Shown in pieces: positions 51,901 through 63,671 of a stretch of 64,000 bases of DNA (position 1 is its first letter; every line of letters begins with the position of its first letter). The DNA lies in contig JAPYMA010000669.1 of the NCBI GenBank assembly GCA_035041965.1, forward strand, positions 62,001 to 126,000, written 5' to 3'. This DNA comes from Anisakis pegreffii. Its lineage: Eukaryota > Nematoda > Chromadorea > Rhabditida > Anisakidae. The notes beneath the pieces are model-generated. The model was given only the letters and a program-made list of their open reading frames with translations. It searched no databases and was not told where the DNA came from. The position numbers and the translations under genes were made by a program.

Positions 51901-53537
51901 AAGCGATGAACATTGAACAGTACAACTTTGTTTCATGATTGATATTCCAAATTGTTCCATAGCAATTTATTTTGTTCATAATCTAATCGGATAATGAATG
52001 TTCAGCAACATTGGAAGGATACATTCGAATGGAACGACGACTTTATGATTTTTTGCATCACATTTTCAATTGTCTCCACAAAAGTTTTCGCTTCATTTCG
52101 GTGTTAATATTTGTTGATAGATGTGAGGTTGTAGTTGCTAAAGAATCGTGAATATCTAATGTAGTTTGCAGTTGATTTTAATCGGAGTTAATGAATTTCA
52201 GTTATCGTACTTGCTAATGCGTTATCCATTCTTCGTGTGTCCAATTGAAGACTACACTGTTGACAACTGGAATTGCACCATTCCGCCCTCATTCCAGCTC
52301 AGGTTCCATATTTGCATATTCGTGGAACAGACAAGCTGAATGTGTTTCGCGTGTTATTCTGTAGCGTTGCAATTGATAAAATACAACATGAGCAGTTCAG
52401 CATTAGAATATCAACTGTTTTGCTATTTCGTTTTTGTGAACATTTTTTGTTTTGCAGAGAAATTCAATTCAAAGGACCGTTGTTTTTCCTTGTGCATCTT
52501 TTCGGAATAATTCCAACGATTAAAGTTTATCCGTTCTTATTTCATACCATTATTATGGCATTGTTTGCATCACTGATTGGTCCGTTTGGAGGCTTCTTTG
52601 CCAGCGGTTTCAAGAGAGCCTTCAAAATTAAGGTACTTGGTTTTTTAAATCGACACTTGATTGTTTATGATATTTTCGGTTATTTTTTCCTTTATTTCAT
52701 TTTGAGTTTTGTTCAAGTTTGTTTTCCCTTTGGTAACATTCTTATTAAATGTATGTTCTCATCACAATCCACTTAAATGATGCGATGAATTTGCTTGAGC
52801 AGAATAGTGCGTTGAAGAATTTCAGTATACGACAAGTGTGAGTTAAGAGGTAGTCATCATTGATGAACTGCGAAAATTTAACATAATTTCTAACAGTCTC
52901 GTTAAGCTCACTACAAATACCACTTAGCAGTGTTAGAGTCGATATTACTTTCATGATTTCAATCAATCGAACTTATTTTCAAGGATTTCGGTGATGTGAT
53001 TCCGGGTCATGGTGGATTAATGGATCGTTTCGATTGTCAGCTATTGATGGGTACATTCGTGAACATCTACATCTTCACCTTCATCAAGTAATAATCTCAG
53101 TTTTATTAGAGTTTTATTCTCTGCTCTTGCAAATAATGTTCTGGAGAAAATTTGCATAATAAAGAATTCCACCAAAATATGGTTATTACTGAACACAGTT
53201 GTTATCGTTGCCATTATTGTTGTCAATTTTTATTTTCGTTACTTGATAGTTGCAGCAGTGATAATAATGATAACGTTGATAATTTTATCTGAATAATACT
53301 AATGATAACAACTTTATAAATATTCGTGGTAACAATTTTAGAACTAATGATAGTCATTATAAAGATATTTATAGTATTAGTAATGGATTAAATTATTATT
53401 AAAAACTTTTTTGAAGGGAGCCATCAGCTGCAAAAATCCTTCAGCAGATCAATTGGCTATCAACTGATCAACAGATGACCATATATTCAACGCTAAAGGA
53501 ACATCTCGTCAGTCAGGGCTTATTGCAAGCGGCATGA
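48957..53537 (+). CDS. cdgs-1: Phosphatidate cytidylyltransferase (CDP-diacylglycerol synthase)
   Basis: This enzyme makes CDP-diacylglycerol from phosphatidate and CTP, feeding phosphatidylinositol and cardiolipin synthesis; it is a multi-pass ER membrane enzyme. Ten exons: 48957-49120, 50485-50581, 50780-50956, 51143-51262, 51373-51455, 51671-51827, 52202-52302, 52458-52632, 52984-53087, 53417-53537, giving 432 residues; human CDS1 and CDS2 have about 461 and 445. All phases match. The hydrophilic RS-rich N-terminus leads into [11 protein letters not shown] and several membrane spans. Family blocks are [33 protein letters not shown] and [20 protein letters not shown]. The family signature spans residues 349-375, split over exons 8-9 ([10 protein letters not shown] then [17 protein letters not shown]), with every conserved position present. 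Introns 3, 4 and 7 have GTT donors. Intron 1 (1.36 kb) contains an unrecognised ORF. Confidence 0.95.
49735..49999 (+). other. Unrecognised ORF inside cdgs-1 intron 1
   Basis: After an acceptor-like CGCTTAG, about 85 codons stay open to TGA 49999. The text includes [40 protein letters not shown] and [20 protein letters not shown]. It is strongly basic with an alternating hydrophobic pattern and uses AGG and TTG more than the flanking exons. Splicing cdgs-1 exon 1 directly to exon 2 gives a perfect join, so this is not needed for that gene. It may be a nested gene, an alternative exon or a mobile-element remnant. Confidence 0.3.
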
Positions 53538-55257
53538 TGAATCACTTCTATTGCGCATACGCTTTCTGATTCATTCCAGTTATGAATTTTGATTTCATAT
53601 CCCAAATTTTCTTCCTTCATTTCTACCCGAAATCTGTGGATATTCCAAAGTCTTCTATTGAATTTTATCTTTATCTGATCCAGTGATTCGATGTGATCTG
53701 ATTCATCTGTGCTGCTGCCGCAGAATGAAATTTATGCTATCAAATTGTGAATGACGAACGAAATCCATTGGAAGTATTAGTTTACATATTGCCCTAATCA
53801 GTCGCAGTCGTAAAGTTTTATGTGTACTGTAAAATTGTTTTCTGTTGAAACTTTGCGTGTGTCGAATTTTCAAACATATTTCTTGCACCTGTTACGCCTA
53901 TATTACTTGCCGTTGAGCTTAAATGATATTTTTTAAATGTGTTTCTTTTATCTCTTTTCATGTCATCTCATGCAGTCGAAAATCAATCAACTCTGATTGA
54001 AGGAGGAGTCATAATTTCACGATTTTCTCCTCGAGATTTTTGCCATCAATTTCTTTCGTTCGCTTGAATTTATTGGTGTGGAAAAATTTCAAGTATGTTC
54101 GGAAAATTTACATGAAAATAGCACTTATTGTTATTGAGTTTATCAAAGGTTTGAATCGTCGTTCCTTTTCCGCGAACATTGTTCAAATTGCTTTGATGAG
54201 TGATTTTATGATTCTCTTCGAGTGCTTTCTCTTTGACTTATTTCTTCTTTCTTCTTACCCTTTTTTTTGTAGACTTGTATTTCTTCGTCTTTTTCGCTGT
54301 TGAATTCATCAAATTTTATTTTCTGTGTTTGTTTTTTTGTGAAAATTTCCATTGTTTTCTCTACGTATGAGAATGCTTATTCAGATTAGTTTTTTATCGT
54401 TATTGTTGAGTAGTGGTGTCCTGACCTTTTGCTCGCCAAATAAATTTTTTATTTGTCAACAAACATGTGTATTCGAAGAAAAAGTTCAGTTTGAAACAAT
54501 GTGATATTGCTTCCAGAGAAGTAAATTCTAACTGACCCATTTATGATCTTATAACTTTCCTTGTTTTTATAGCGCAACTATTCATTCGTTAGCTTTAAAT
54601 ATCATGTAGTTGTTTAAATATTGTTTTGTGTGTGTGTCGATTTTGCATTTCCGCTTGTTTTTGTCCATTGAATTGTGCGTGACATCAATGTATTGTTTCG
54701 ATTAGTATTCCTTAAATACAAATTATTTTTTCGAATGCGTTTAGTGTTGTATTGTATATCAGTAAAAAGGTTACACTCATTTACAGAATTCAAGATGATA
54801 GAATGCATCACCAGTGATATCTTATTTTTTTTGGTGCTTCAGACTATCGATTGAGACACTGCACTCATTGAGGATGATAATCTTTGCTGAGCACAACTCA
54901 CCCATATGCAAAACTGTTTTTGCACTGATCACTTTGAAGAGACGCGATCACTTTAGTCAGAAATGCATCTTGTGACTGATATTCTCGAGCTGTTTTGATC
55001 TGTTCGTAGTTTTGGCCATATGCAGATCGCCGTTGCCCTAAGTAATAACCCAGCTTACCGTTGTTCTTCTCCGATCGATGTCCCAATGCTGCTTGGTGAA
55101 GCTAGAAAGACTGAAGAAACTGACGGATTTATCGAGAGGTTTGCTACTAGATCTCGTCAGTTGCAACAATTGAATCAATTCGTTACAGTTTCGAAATCAT
55201 CCCTGGACATCTAATTGTAAGCAAGAATTATTTTAAGAAATCAACCAGCAATGATTT

Positions 55258-55328
55258 GCGAATGCCCTCATCCCCCTGTTGATATTTTCAAACTTCACTA
55301 ACTATCAGAGGAGATGTGAGAACCATTG
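55258..55328 (-). mobile_element. Diverged solitary arm related to the hAT-like element
   Basis: Read on the minus strand from 55328 it begins CAATGGTTCTCAC (11 of 12 matching the hAT-like end CAGTGGTTCTCA). About 34 bases on it has AGTTTGAAAATATCAACAGG followed by GGGATGAGGG, which lines up with AGTTTGGAGGTGTCAAGAGG and GGGGAGGGG in the left arm at 18972. No matching second end or target duplication was found nearby. Confidence 0.4.
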
Positions 55329-57071
55329 TCGTGCACATTAGGGACCGAACACTCCACAACTGTACTGAGATATTCACCATTCTCGGAAGTTCTTCACTTT
55401 ACTCTCATACCATTAATTGTTTGCTTCATTTGAACTTTGCTAATTAACTTAGAACCCCAAACGAGATTTATTCAATTTTAATGACATATTCAATTTATTC
55501 AATGATTTATTCAATCATGGTTTTAACTGTCCATGACATGGTTATATCATGGTTACAACTGTCCATGACATATACAATTTATTTATCATACTTGAGATTG
55601 TGAATTGGAAACCGTTTGAGAATGTTGATAAGAGAAAGTCAGTTGCTGCTGTAATTAGTAATGATCGATAGTGTTTGTTCCATTATTATTTCACCATTCT
55701 TTTACCTTAAGTAGCCGTTATGATTCGTTGCTGGCTTAAAATATTTCTGCTGAATAAACTTCAAACACGATTGATCAATCACATTATATTACTCAACGAT
55801 CTGTGTATGTTTATGTGTTTGAATGTCATTATCGAAGATGTTGTTGTAAACTATTGAGCAACTTCATCAATTTATTACAATTAGCATTCAAATCCAATCG
55901 AAACTTCTGTCGTTTTTTTCATTACATTATCTCACGATCAGTTGCAATGTTCAGACCTGACATTCTGCTATTATTTATGTTGCATATGATTTCTTGTAGT
56001 TGCTCACAAATAAATTTTTTACTTATTTTAGTACCCGAGATACGTATTTGTGAATAAATTCAGTGTTTCATTCATTTGCATTTATATTTGCTGTGTTACT
56101 TGCATAGCATCTGTCTCTACCGTTTCATCAAATTTATTCCCAGTATGGATTTTACGAGTGTTACGAGTAGTATTCAACTATGATGACAAGAATTCTGTTC
56201 CAACGTGAAACTTGGCCACTTGAGTTTAGTTTGCATTCCATATCGAGTGAATATTGATTGATCAATAAATCGATTGATCAGCCGAGTCAAACAAATCAGT
56301 CATAGTATAATGTCCAAAGGTCATCATCATTCAGTGCTAGTATTTAACTAACGTGCTGTGTCAACGGCAATTTATCAACTGAGCATCTCCACTCATTGCT
56401 GTGTCACTGAAAATACTGCCGATAAACAACTGATATGAATAGTAGTACATCAGTGCTATCTTGCATTGCCGATCAATGTCATCGTATCGCTTGCAGTTTC
56501 TAGCACGTGTCATCGTATGTGCATGACTTTTTTTTTTCATTTCTTCCGTTTTTTTTGTGGTGTTTTCCTTCTTCTGCAAACGACGTCGATCGTTTGCGGT
56601 AATTAGGTACTGTTTCCACCGTACGCATTTTTTGTTTGCTCAAACTTCCGAACACACTCAGGTGCAGCTTCTAATTCGCAACATTAATAATCCGAACTGT
56701 TATTGATGTTTTTGTCGTTGTCACCGATTTTTTGATCACTCTTGCAACCATCATTGTTTTGAAATCACTATGTTTACCATTTTTTGTCGGGATTGGCTTG
56801 AGTAAGAGGGCGTTCAGGATGGGTTATGAAAAGATTTTTCGAAAGATCATGTTTTCTGTACTGTTTGTTCCATTCGTTCACAGTGCAGGAAACAAAACAT
56901 TTCCTATGTTGAATCAAAAACGATAGTACAGATAAGCAAATGATCAAAATGAGAATTTATTAAGTGGGCCGAGCGCTTTTGATATTTTGTTTAACATCGT
57001 TACGGAATACATTCATTATTCATTCAGATCAAATCAGGTTTCGGGGTGTTTTAAGCGATGGATCTTTTTAG

Positions 57072-57317
57072 ATGTATCACTTACTTGCCAGCGCATATTT
57101 CGATATGGTCAATTTTTTGTTAACCGAACGCTGGAACTTCTTCGCTGATGATATGGACAAATTTTCAATCTTGATTCTTGTTTTAAGCATTCTGAAGAAT
57201 TATTTAAATGTTAAACTGAGTGCTTCTCTCTTCGTGCAATCTTCTGAGTGCTTGAAAAATCTATTGTTAAATATTACTGGAAGTGAGAGTGAGCGATTGA
57301 CGGTGAACCCAGTTTGA
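57072..57317 (+). CDS. Candidate terminal exon of an unrecognised gene
   Basis: A T-rich acceptor (GATCTTTTTAG) directly precedes an 81-codon frame starting ATG and ending TGA. It reads MYHLLASAYFDMVNFLLTER, later LVLSILKNYLNVKLSASLF and LKNLLLNITGSESERLTVNP. It is mostly helical-looking and leucine-rich. No family is recognised. It sits on the same strand as dif-1, about 1.4 kb upstream. Confidence 0.3.
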   Translation: MYHLLASAYFDMVNFLLTERWNFFADDMDKFSILILVLSILKNYLNVKLSASLFVQSSECLKNLLLNITGSESERLTVNPV

Positions 57318-58753
57318 TAGTGGAGTAATATTTATATCTAATCATTTACTCTAAAGTAAACGTTCGTTCACAAGAAACCCATTAAATGTATGACGTTCCA
57401 ATGTTTTGTTTATTCTTAGAGTGATACGTTGACAATCTTGGAATAATATAATTTGTTAGCAATCGCTTTGCATTCCCATATCTCACCTGAAATCAAGGAA
57501 AAAAATGTGTTCAATGTTCTTCCAATGTTTTCATATGGTCTATCACATTCTTGTAGTTTTTATTCAACTATCACTTCGTAATGATCTTTGTGATAATCAA
57601 CGGTAACGGTGAGGCACGATATTCAATATGAATTCGAAATGCTTTTGTTAAACGAATGAGTCAAACTCCGTCTTTTTTTGTTTTTTGCATATCAGCAATC
57701 AGTGATAACAAAGGATTTTGCTTTCATTTTAATGGAAAATATGGTAATGAATTATTGTGCTAGGTGTTTTGTCTATTGGAACATATGATGTGCTCGAATG
57801 AAGTTGTTTTCTGCACCGTTCGATTCGAACGGATAATTTTTCAAATCGGTCCCAGTAATGCTAAAATTTATCATGATTTATCATGATCGAGTGCTGTGAC
57901 TTCGTGCAGCTCTCTTCTTCGAGACTGACGTCGTCAGTTAACATCATTAATCACTATCGACATCGAGTTCATACATTGCTGGTTTCACGTATTCATAACA
58001 CAATTCAAACAATTTCCTCGAAACAATCAAAGAAATTTGGTGTAAGGATTAAGAGAAGAAGGATTAAGAGAACAACATGCTTAATGCCAACTGCAGTTTA
58101 TCGCGTATTGCTGATAATTTCACAATAGTGAACACTGGCAAAACTTTATCATCACTATTGCATTCTGTTTGTTTCTGATTTCCTTATCAATACCAAGACT
58201 TTCATCAATACCTTATCAATGACGGTTCTAGTTTTTGTTGTTACATTTTCAGTGAGTGGTTATCGAGTGTGTCACGTCATGGTCACGACATCCCACAAAT
58301 TTTTAATAAAATGTTTTATTTTCACATTTCCCTGCAAGGCACCTACTGTTTCACATCGTTGCACAATCATTCGAGCTCGTACAGTAGCGATCTATAAAAT
58401 TGCAGAATTGTAATGAGTGTGGCACAAAATATTTCAGTCAAAATTCAGAGCAAATTCGTCCTCTTAGGTTTGACTTTCCAGAAACGCGTTGCCACCAATG
58501 AACTATTCATTGGATCGTGTTTTTTATAGATATCGCAAAGTGTTGCTTAGAGAATTCCTGTACGGACATTCCTACTTGTCGAGGAAAGTTTTTGATGAGG
58601 GAAGTTGAAGCGTATGAATGGTGGTACTAGTGCAATTGTGCAGTTCTTCATGATTGTCGTTACATTTACACTTATTGTTAGCAGTGTTCGGTTCGGTGAC
58701 GATTGATGTTTCTGAAGTTATTTCAAATGATTAGTTTTGATTTGTTGTTTGCA

Positions 58754-58805
58754 GTTAGTGCACGATCGAATTGTGTTTATCGTTTTCAATGATAATCCAG
58801 CAAAA
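58754..58805 (+). promoter_or_regulatory. 3' splice site and leader just upstream of the dif-1 start
   Basis: A consensus acceptor (GATTTGTTGTTTGCAG, ending 58754) lies 51 bases before the dif-1 ATG, and no protein-coding exon fits upstream. It is either the end of a leader intron or a trans-splicing acceptor for a spliced-leader RNA, which is common in nematodes. Confidence 0.5.
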
Positions 58806-61094
58806 ATGAGTCCTAGTTCAGTTAAGGGCTCAACGACGGAAGCGAAGATGTCACACAGTGCAAACTATGAGATTTTCAAAAATTTCATTGCCGGTGGGGT
58901 TGGTGGTACGTGTTGTGTTGCAACGGGACATCCATTCGATACGGTCAAAGTTAGACTACAAACTATGCCCGCACCAATCAATGGTGCCAGACCGTTATTC
59001 ACGGGTGCTTTAGACTGTGTTCGGCAAACGGTCGGTAAAGAAGGTCTTCTGGCTCTGTACAAGGTAACAAGTGATTCTATTCTGGCTTCCGTATTCCTGC
59101 GTGCAATTTTCATTTAAAACGCCAAGCGATCATTTCGACTATTAAAAATTTTAGCAGTCATTAAGAATATCCACATACATTCTCGATGAACAGTTCACTT
59201 TTTGGGCTTTAGCAGATTTCAGCAATTTTTCGAGCTCATAAATTTTCATTGCAGTGAATGCTGGTTTATGATATCATACATTGTCATATCCACTGGGCAG
59301 AAATCCTCAGCCTTTCTTCACTGAACAGTTTTCGTGTTCCATTTTTCATTTAAAGTTGAGGAAACCTGCAAAACGAAGTACTCATCGAAAATCTGAAACT
59401 CTTCAACGGTGAAAGTCTTTGATGTTCTGAATGTGACTCATATCATGTTGTAGGGTATGGCAGCGCCGATTGTAGGTGTAGCGCCGTTATTCGCTACATA
59501 CTTCGGTGGATGTGCATTCGGTAAATGGATCCAACGAGCTGAGCCTGGTCAAGAACTAAGCTTCATTCAGAATTTCAATGCAGGCGCCTTGGCGGGTATT
59601 TTCACGGCCGTCATTATGGTGCCTGGTGAACGAATCAAATGCCTTTTACAAGTGAAAATCTCTATAATCATTTTTGTTGCGTTTCATTTATTACTTCCAT
59701 ATATATTCTGTCATCGTTGTTATCGTTACAATCAAAATAACTTGATATAATCATGGCTCACTGAAGGACAATTACTACATCTATTATTTGCCATACGATT
59801 GCAGTTTCGTTGCATTTTCACCAATAAATCATGCAGACTACTCTTTTTAACGACACCAATGACGATTTCAAGTCGAAGTGAAACGATAATGCAAAAAAGG
59901 TTGTAGTGGTTGTTCTCAATCCGAAATCTCCAACTAGAATTTATGTCTTGTTGAGACGACAAGTGAGTAACAAGATAAAGCGGAAGAGTTTGCATGGAAT
60001 TGATCGTCCAAAAAATAGCATTTACTATGTTCACCGAAGTGGAGAATTTAGGTACAACAGTCTGGGCATCGTGCACCAGGAGCGCCTCATTACAGTGGAC
60101 CGATTGATGTGGTGAAAAAGTTGTACAAGCAAGGCGGTATTCAGAGTTTATATCGTGGTACTGCTGCCACACTTCTACGAGGTGCGTTCCTGATACCTTT
60201 TATGGCGTTCAAACAAACAATGGAATATCTCAGTTTGTATTATTCACTGAGTTAAAGTGACAAGAATGAATGCAGAATATGTTCTCAACTAAATACAACT
60301 TGAATGTCAACTATAGATATACCAGCAAGTGGTGCGTATCTATCGACTTATGAATATCTCAAGAAGTTATTCTCGGGTGGTGCACCAGATCGAAATCTCT
60401 CTCCAGTGGCCACTCTAATGGCTGGTGGTTTCGCTGGTATCGCTAATTGGGCCGTTTGTATTCCCGCAGATGTCATGAAGTCACGTCTACAAACGGCTCC
60501 CGAGGGCAAGTATCCGGACGGTTAGGCAGTTTGTGTTCTTTTCACGTCAATTTCCTCATTTATTTTCGGCAGTTATCATGAGTTTACCATGCGATTTGCA
60601 CATGCACACAAAAAGTGTTTTCATGTCGCGAATAACGTGAAACCTAAAATGCTGTTCTCATTCGATGAATAATTCAACGTTTACGCATTGACCACTGACT
60701 ATGCAAGAGAAAATGCATTAATGTCGTTTGTGGAGATGATCTGAAATGTGACGTTAGTTTGAAAATTTCCCACTGAGATGATATAAACTGACTGGCATTC
60801 TTAAAAACTTTCTACGTTTACCGTTCGCCATCAGAAAATTGCTGCGCCTTTGAAGTTTTGTGTTCAAATTCAATAAAATACCTATGTGGTGTCAACGAAC
60901 ACTGCGTTGATCATTATGTGATTCTGAAATCAATTTAAGGAATTCGTGGAGTATTCCGTGAGATAATGCGTGACGAAGGTCCACGAGCTCTTTTCAAAGG
61001 CTTCACACCTGTAATGCTGAGAGCTTTTCCAGCGAATGCAGCATGTTTCTTCGGTTTGGAAGTGACACTGAGGCTGTTTCATGTTTTCGAGTAG
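58806..61094 (+). CDS. dif-1: Mitochondrial carnitine/acylcarnitine-type carrier (DIF-1 orthologue)
   Basis: A six-span carrier of the mitochondrial inner membrane (SLC25 family, closest to SLC25A20 and C. elegans DIF-1). Five exons: 58806-59063, 59454-59651, 60052-60181, 60317-60520, 60940-61094, giving 314 residues; as I recall C. elegans DIF-1 has 312. All phases match. The three repeat signatures are PFDTVK (43-48), PGERIK (143-148) and PADVMK (245-250). Each has the expected context: FIAGGVGGT before the first, [16 protein letters not shown] before the second, [16 protein letters not shown] before the third. [38 protein letters not shown] and LKGF-like [20 protein letters not shown] match the subfamily. 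The first ATG after the leader acceptor was used; a second in-frame ATG is 58848, and residues 1-20 are an extension over the C. elegans protein. The C-terminus (LFHVFE) is shorter than in C. elegans. Intron 4 has a GTTAGG donor. Confidence 0.95.
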
Positions 61095-61455
61095 AATTTG
61101 AATGATTGCTAACGATGCATTTGGTGTTTCATCACGTTTCTGAGCATTGCGGTGATACATCGCGTCATTCATAATAATTGTAATCTGTTGATGGGAGTCT
61201 ATCCATTATAGCACTATTCAATTGCAGTATCTATAAATATTGTTTTTATAAACTCACTGATCTATGTGATTTAATCTTCATCATGTACTTCATTTGTTGT
61301 CAGCCAGTGTTTGCTCCGTTAAAAATTTTCCATCTAATTCTTCATGTTGTCATGATTGCTATTTATTGAAATGTGGTTGTTTCTTCTTCGCTTTGATCAT
61401 TCTTTTGGGCGATTCTCAGCGGTTTCATTTGCTTTTAAGCTGATGGAGGTGTTCG

Positions 61456-62077
61456 TCAGTAATTGAGATGATTGAAAGCATTAGGATGCACGGCAGGCAC
61501 AACTCTAGGAAATTGTACATGATTAAGCTCTAGAACACCATCCGCTGTTCCAGGTGTACGAAACTGAATTTGCCGCTGGCATTTTAGAGTTCCTACGATA
61601 AATTCTCGATCGTTCCTTACTGGTTGTACTTGTGAGTTTGCTTGCAGTTTTTTTACATCCTTGATTTTCCAGTTCTGACCAAAAACCATTTAAAAATATC
61701 TCATAGTGTCCATGTTCTACTCTCTGAGAGTGTTTCTGGTGCCGTATCGTTTCCTTATTGCGAGCAGTAGTAATTTACTCTCAAAAATGGTTGCCTTTCT
61801 TCAAAAGTTTCTCCTTCACTTAATTCACGGTTGATCTTGTTACAGCTGCGCATTGTTTGCGTTGTGTATGTGTAATGTTTGCATGTAACGCGATCGAGAT
61901 GATTACGCATGATGGTGGTGTGCTTTTCTGTGATATATCTTTATATCTTTGAGCGATGGTACAAGTCGGTAAAATGTGTTCTCTTGTGAACAAACGATCT
62001 GCTCAATTTTTTTTTGAAGTACAATTTGATAAACGTGCGAGGTATCATCCGTGGATAACGTGAAGAAACAAATCATT
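61456..62077 (-). CDS. Two 3' exons of an unrecognised minus-strand gene
   Basis: The terminal exon 61674-61456 follows the acceptor TTTTTGGTCAG and runs 72 codons to TGA: NWKIKDVKKLQANSQVQPVR, then EFIVGTLKCQRQIQFRTPG and a C-terminus PAVHPNAFNHLNY. The probable previous exon 62077-61963 (MICFFTLSTDDTSHVYQIVL, ending SQENTFYRL) has a donor GTACCA in the matching phase 0. The gene is tail-to-tail with dif-1; the two stop codons are about 360 bases apart. No family is recognised; the alternating hydrophobic text could be beta-rich. An in-frame ATG also exists at 61689, so the last exon alone could be read as 77 residues. Confidence 0.45.
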
Positions 62078-63331
62078 CTCAGCTACCGGTGTCACCTCAA
62101 AGCTATTGATTGTTAACTGAACTATCGATGTTTGAAAATCATTGTAGCTCGTTCAGAATTTTTTTTGAATTTCAAATATCCGGAGAACTTTCGTTATGAA
62201 ATGTCGACTAACGACTGGAAACTTTTAGAAAGACTGCAATTTCTGATGGAGTGCTTTCGTTCAGAGATGGGAAAGTGAAAGTCCTCTCATTTAGTATTTT
62301 CACTTTTCACTAGCAAACGTATGGGTAGTAAAGGTTTCCAGTTGAATGTTTTTGTTCCATTTATTGGCTGTCATATTTTTGCCGTGAATGTTCAATTATG
62401 ACTTCTCAGAGTTCGTTTCGTATTAATATTCTGAAAAACAATGTAGCTGGAATGTCGTAAAGGTGTAATCGTAGATTTTGGATGAAAATTCCGAACATTC
62501 ATTCATAGATGAATGCTAATCGAACGAACGATTCATTAGAATGTTCTGATCTGCGGACTATTATTTGTAGCAGTTGTCGTTTGCTGTAAAGTTGTGGTAG
62601 TTTCACCCTATCAACTTGTCACGCATTAATCGTTATAAAGTTGAAACATCGGGTGTTTTGTTTCAGATGTTAAATGAAACAGAAACAACACGTCAAATAG
62701 TATCAGTATTTCAGTTACTCTCATTATTAGGCGTTCATCGTTCTTCATGTATTCTTTGATTAGTTTTATAAAACTGAAGCAAGAAAGGATTTCTAGCGGG
62801 ACTGATTCATTCGCACACTATAATGATCAGAGTACAAAGGAAGATTATGAAATTAATAATGGAAAATTCTATAAATGTCAGCTCTCAATCAGTATGAAAA
62901 CAAACAAACGAAAAATTAGCCCACCAATAATGAATATTCGAATGAAATTTAGATATTCGTTAATGTGAGAAAACAGTAAAAGTTGACGAGCAATTCAAGC
63001 AGTAATTATTTCAAGCTTGGGATGTTCGTGGACACAACATTTGGGAGTATCGTTGCATTCACTTTTGCGTATTAACTGTTATTGTCTCATATTCTTGTTC
63101 TAGAACTTAATGCGTCGAATATTGCACGGTGTGCCACATCAACGCTTTCCGAACAAGAATATATACATAATTTAGAGTGCGTTCACAATCGGAAAGCCTG
63201 CATGATGGAAAAGAACTGATAATCTTTCATTCAATTTGTGAATATTTTTCTGTTCTTGATTTTCTTTTAACTTCTCTTGTATTTTCATTTATTATCACTT
63301 ATATGTATTTGTAAACGTTTAAGGAGAACTG

Positions 63332-63671
63332 CTATGAAATCGCCTGTGCAAGGCGCAGTTTTGCACCATCGTTCATCTGATGAGATGAAAAGATTAGGAT
63401 GTTATCGGTATGACCTCTACGCGCTGCTATGATGAACGAGCAACACCTTGTCAACGGTCTATGCAGTTCGACAAGCTGGTGAACTCTTGAACACAACTCA
63501 TCCAACTTGAAAGAATTTTTAGAACTGTTGAGTAACTTTTTAGCTTTAGTGATGGTAAGAGAAATAAGGTATAAATCATAGAATTGTATAAATGCCATCA
63601 TGAGGCCAGCTAATAGATGAGTTCCGTTTACGCAATTCGCAACATTACTTGGTCCCTTTCCGACCAAGCAC
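63332..63671 (-). CDS. C-terminal exon of an unrecognised gene, continues past the window
   Basis: The acceptor CATCACATTCAG precedes 113 open minus-strand codons and TAG. It reads LVGKGPSNVANCVNGTHLLA, then a hydrophobic segment (GLMMAFIQFYDLYLISL), then SFKLDELCSRVHQLVELHRP and a C-terminus MNDGAKLRLAQAIS. Codon use is convincing. The exon needs two bases from an earlier exon, which must lie upstream, probably beyond 64000. No family is recognised; a single membrane-like segment is possible. Confidence 0.5.

Larger units (their letters stand above)
53538..58736. other. Spacer between cdgs-1 and dif-1 with weak exon candidates
   Basis: No recognised gene lies in these 5.2 kb. Weak plus-strand pieces follow acceptor-like sites at 55026 (ends FATRSRQLQQLNQFVTVSKS), 57072 (starts MYHLLASAYFDMVNFLLTER, ends at TGA 57317) and about 57909 (LSSSRLTSSVNIINHYRHRV, with a possible donor near 58040). 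Their phases do not chain convincingly. The minus strand also reads well at 54.9-55.2 kb, with a strong donor CAACG|GTAAGC. A third copy of the hAT-type arm lies at 55258-55328. Confidence 0.35.

Noticed and set aside
52273..52776. 167-codon plus-strand ORF taken as one exon
   Set aside because: It runs through cdgs-1 intron 7 and beyond exon 8; homology fixes the exons at 52202-52302 and 52458-52632.
59906..60115. 69-codon plus-strand ORF upstream of dif-1 exon 3
   Set aside because: It reads intron 2 and exon 3 out of frame; the true exon begins at 60052 and restores the carrier sequence.
59732..60172. 146-codon minus-strand ORF
   Set aside because: It lies antisense to dif-1 intron 2 and exon 3, whose coding frame is certain, and it has no domain or splice support.
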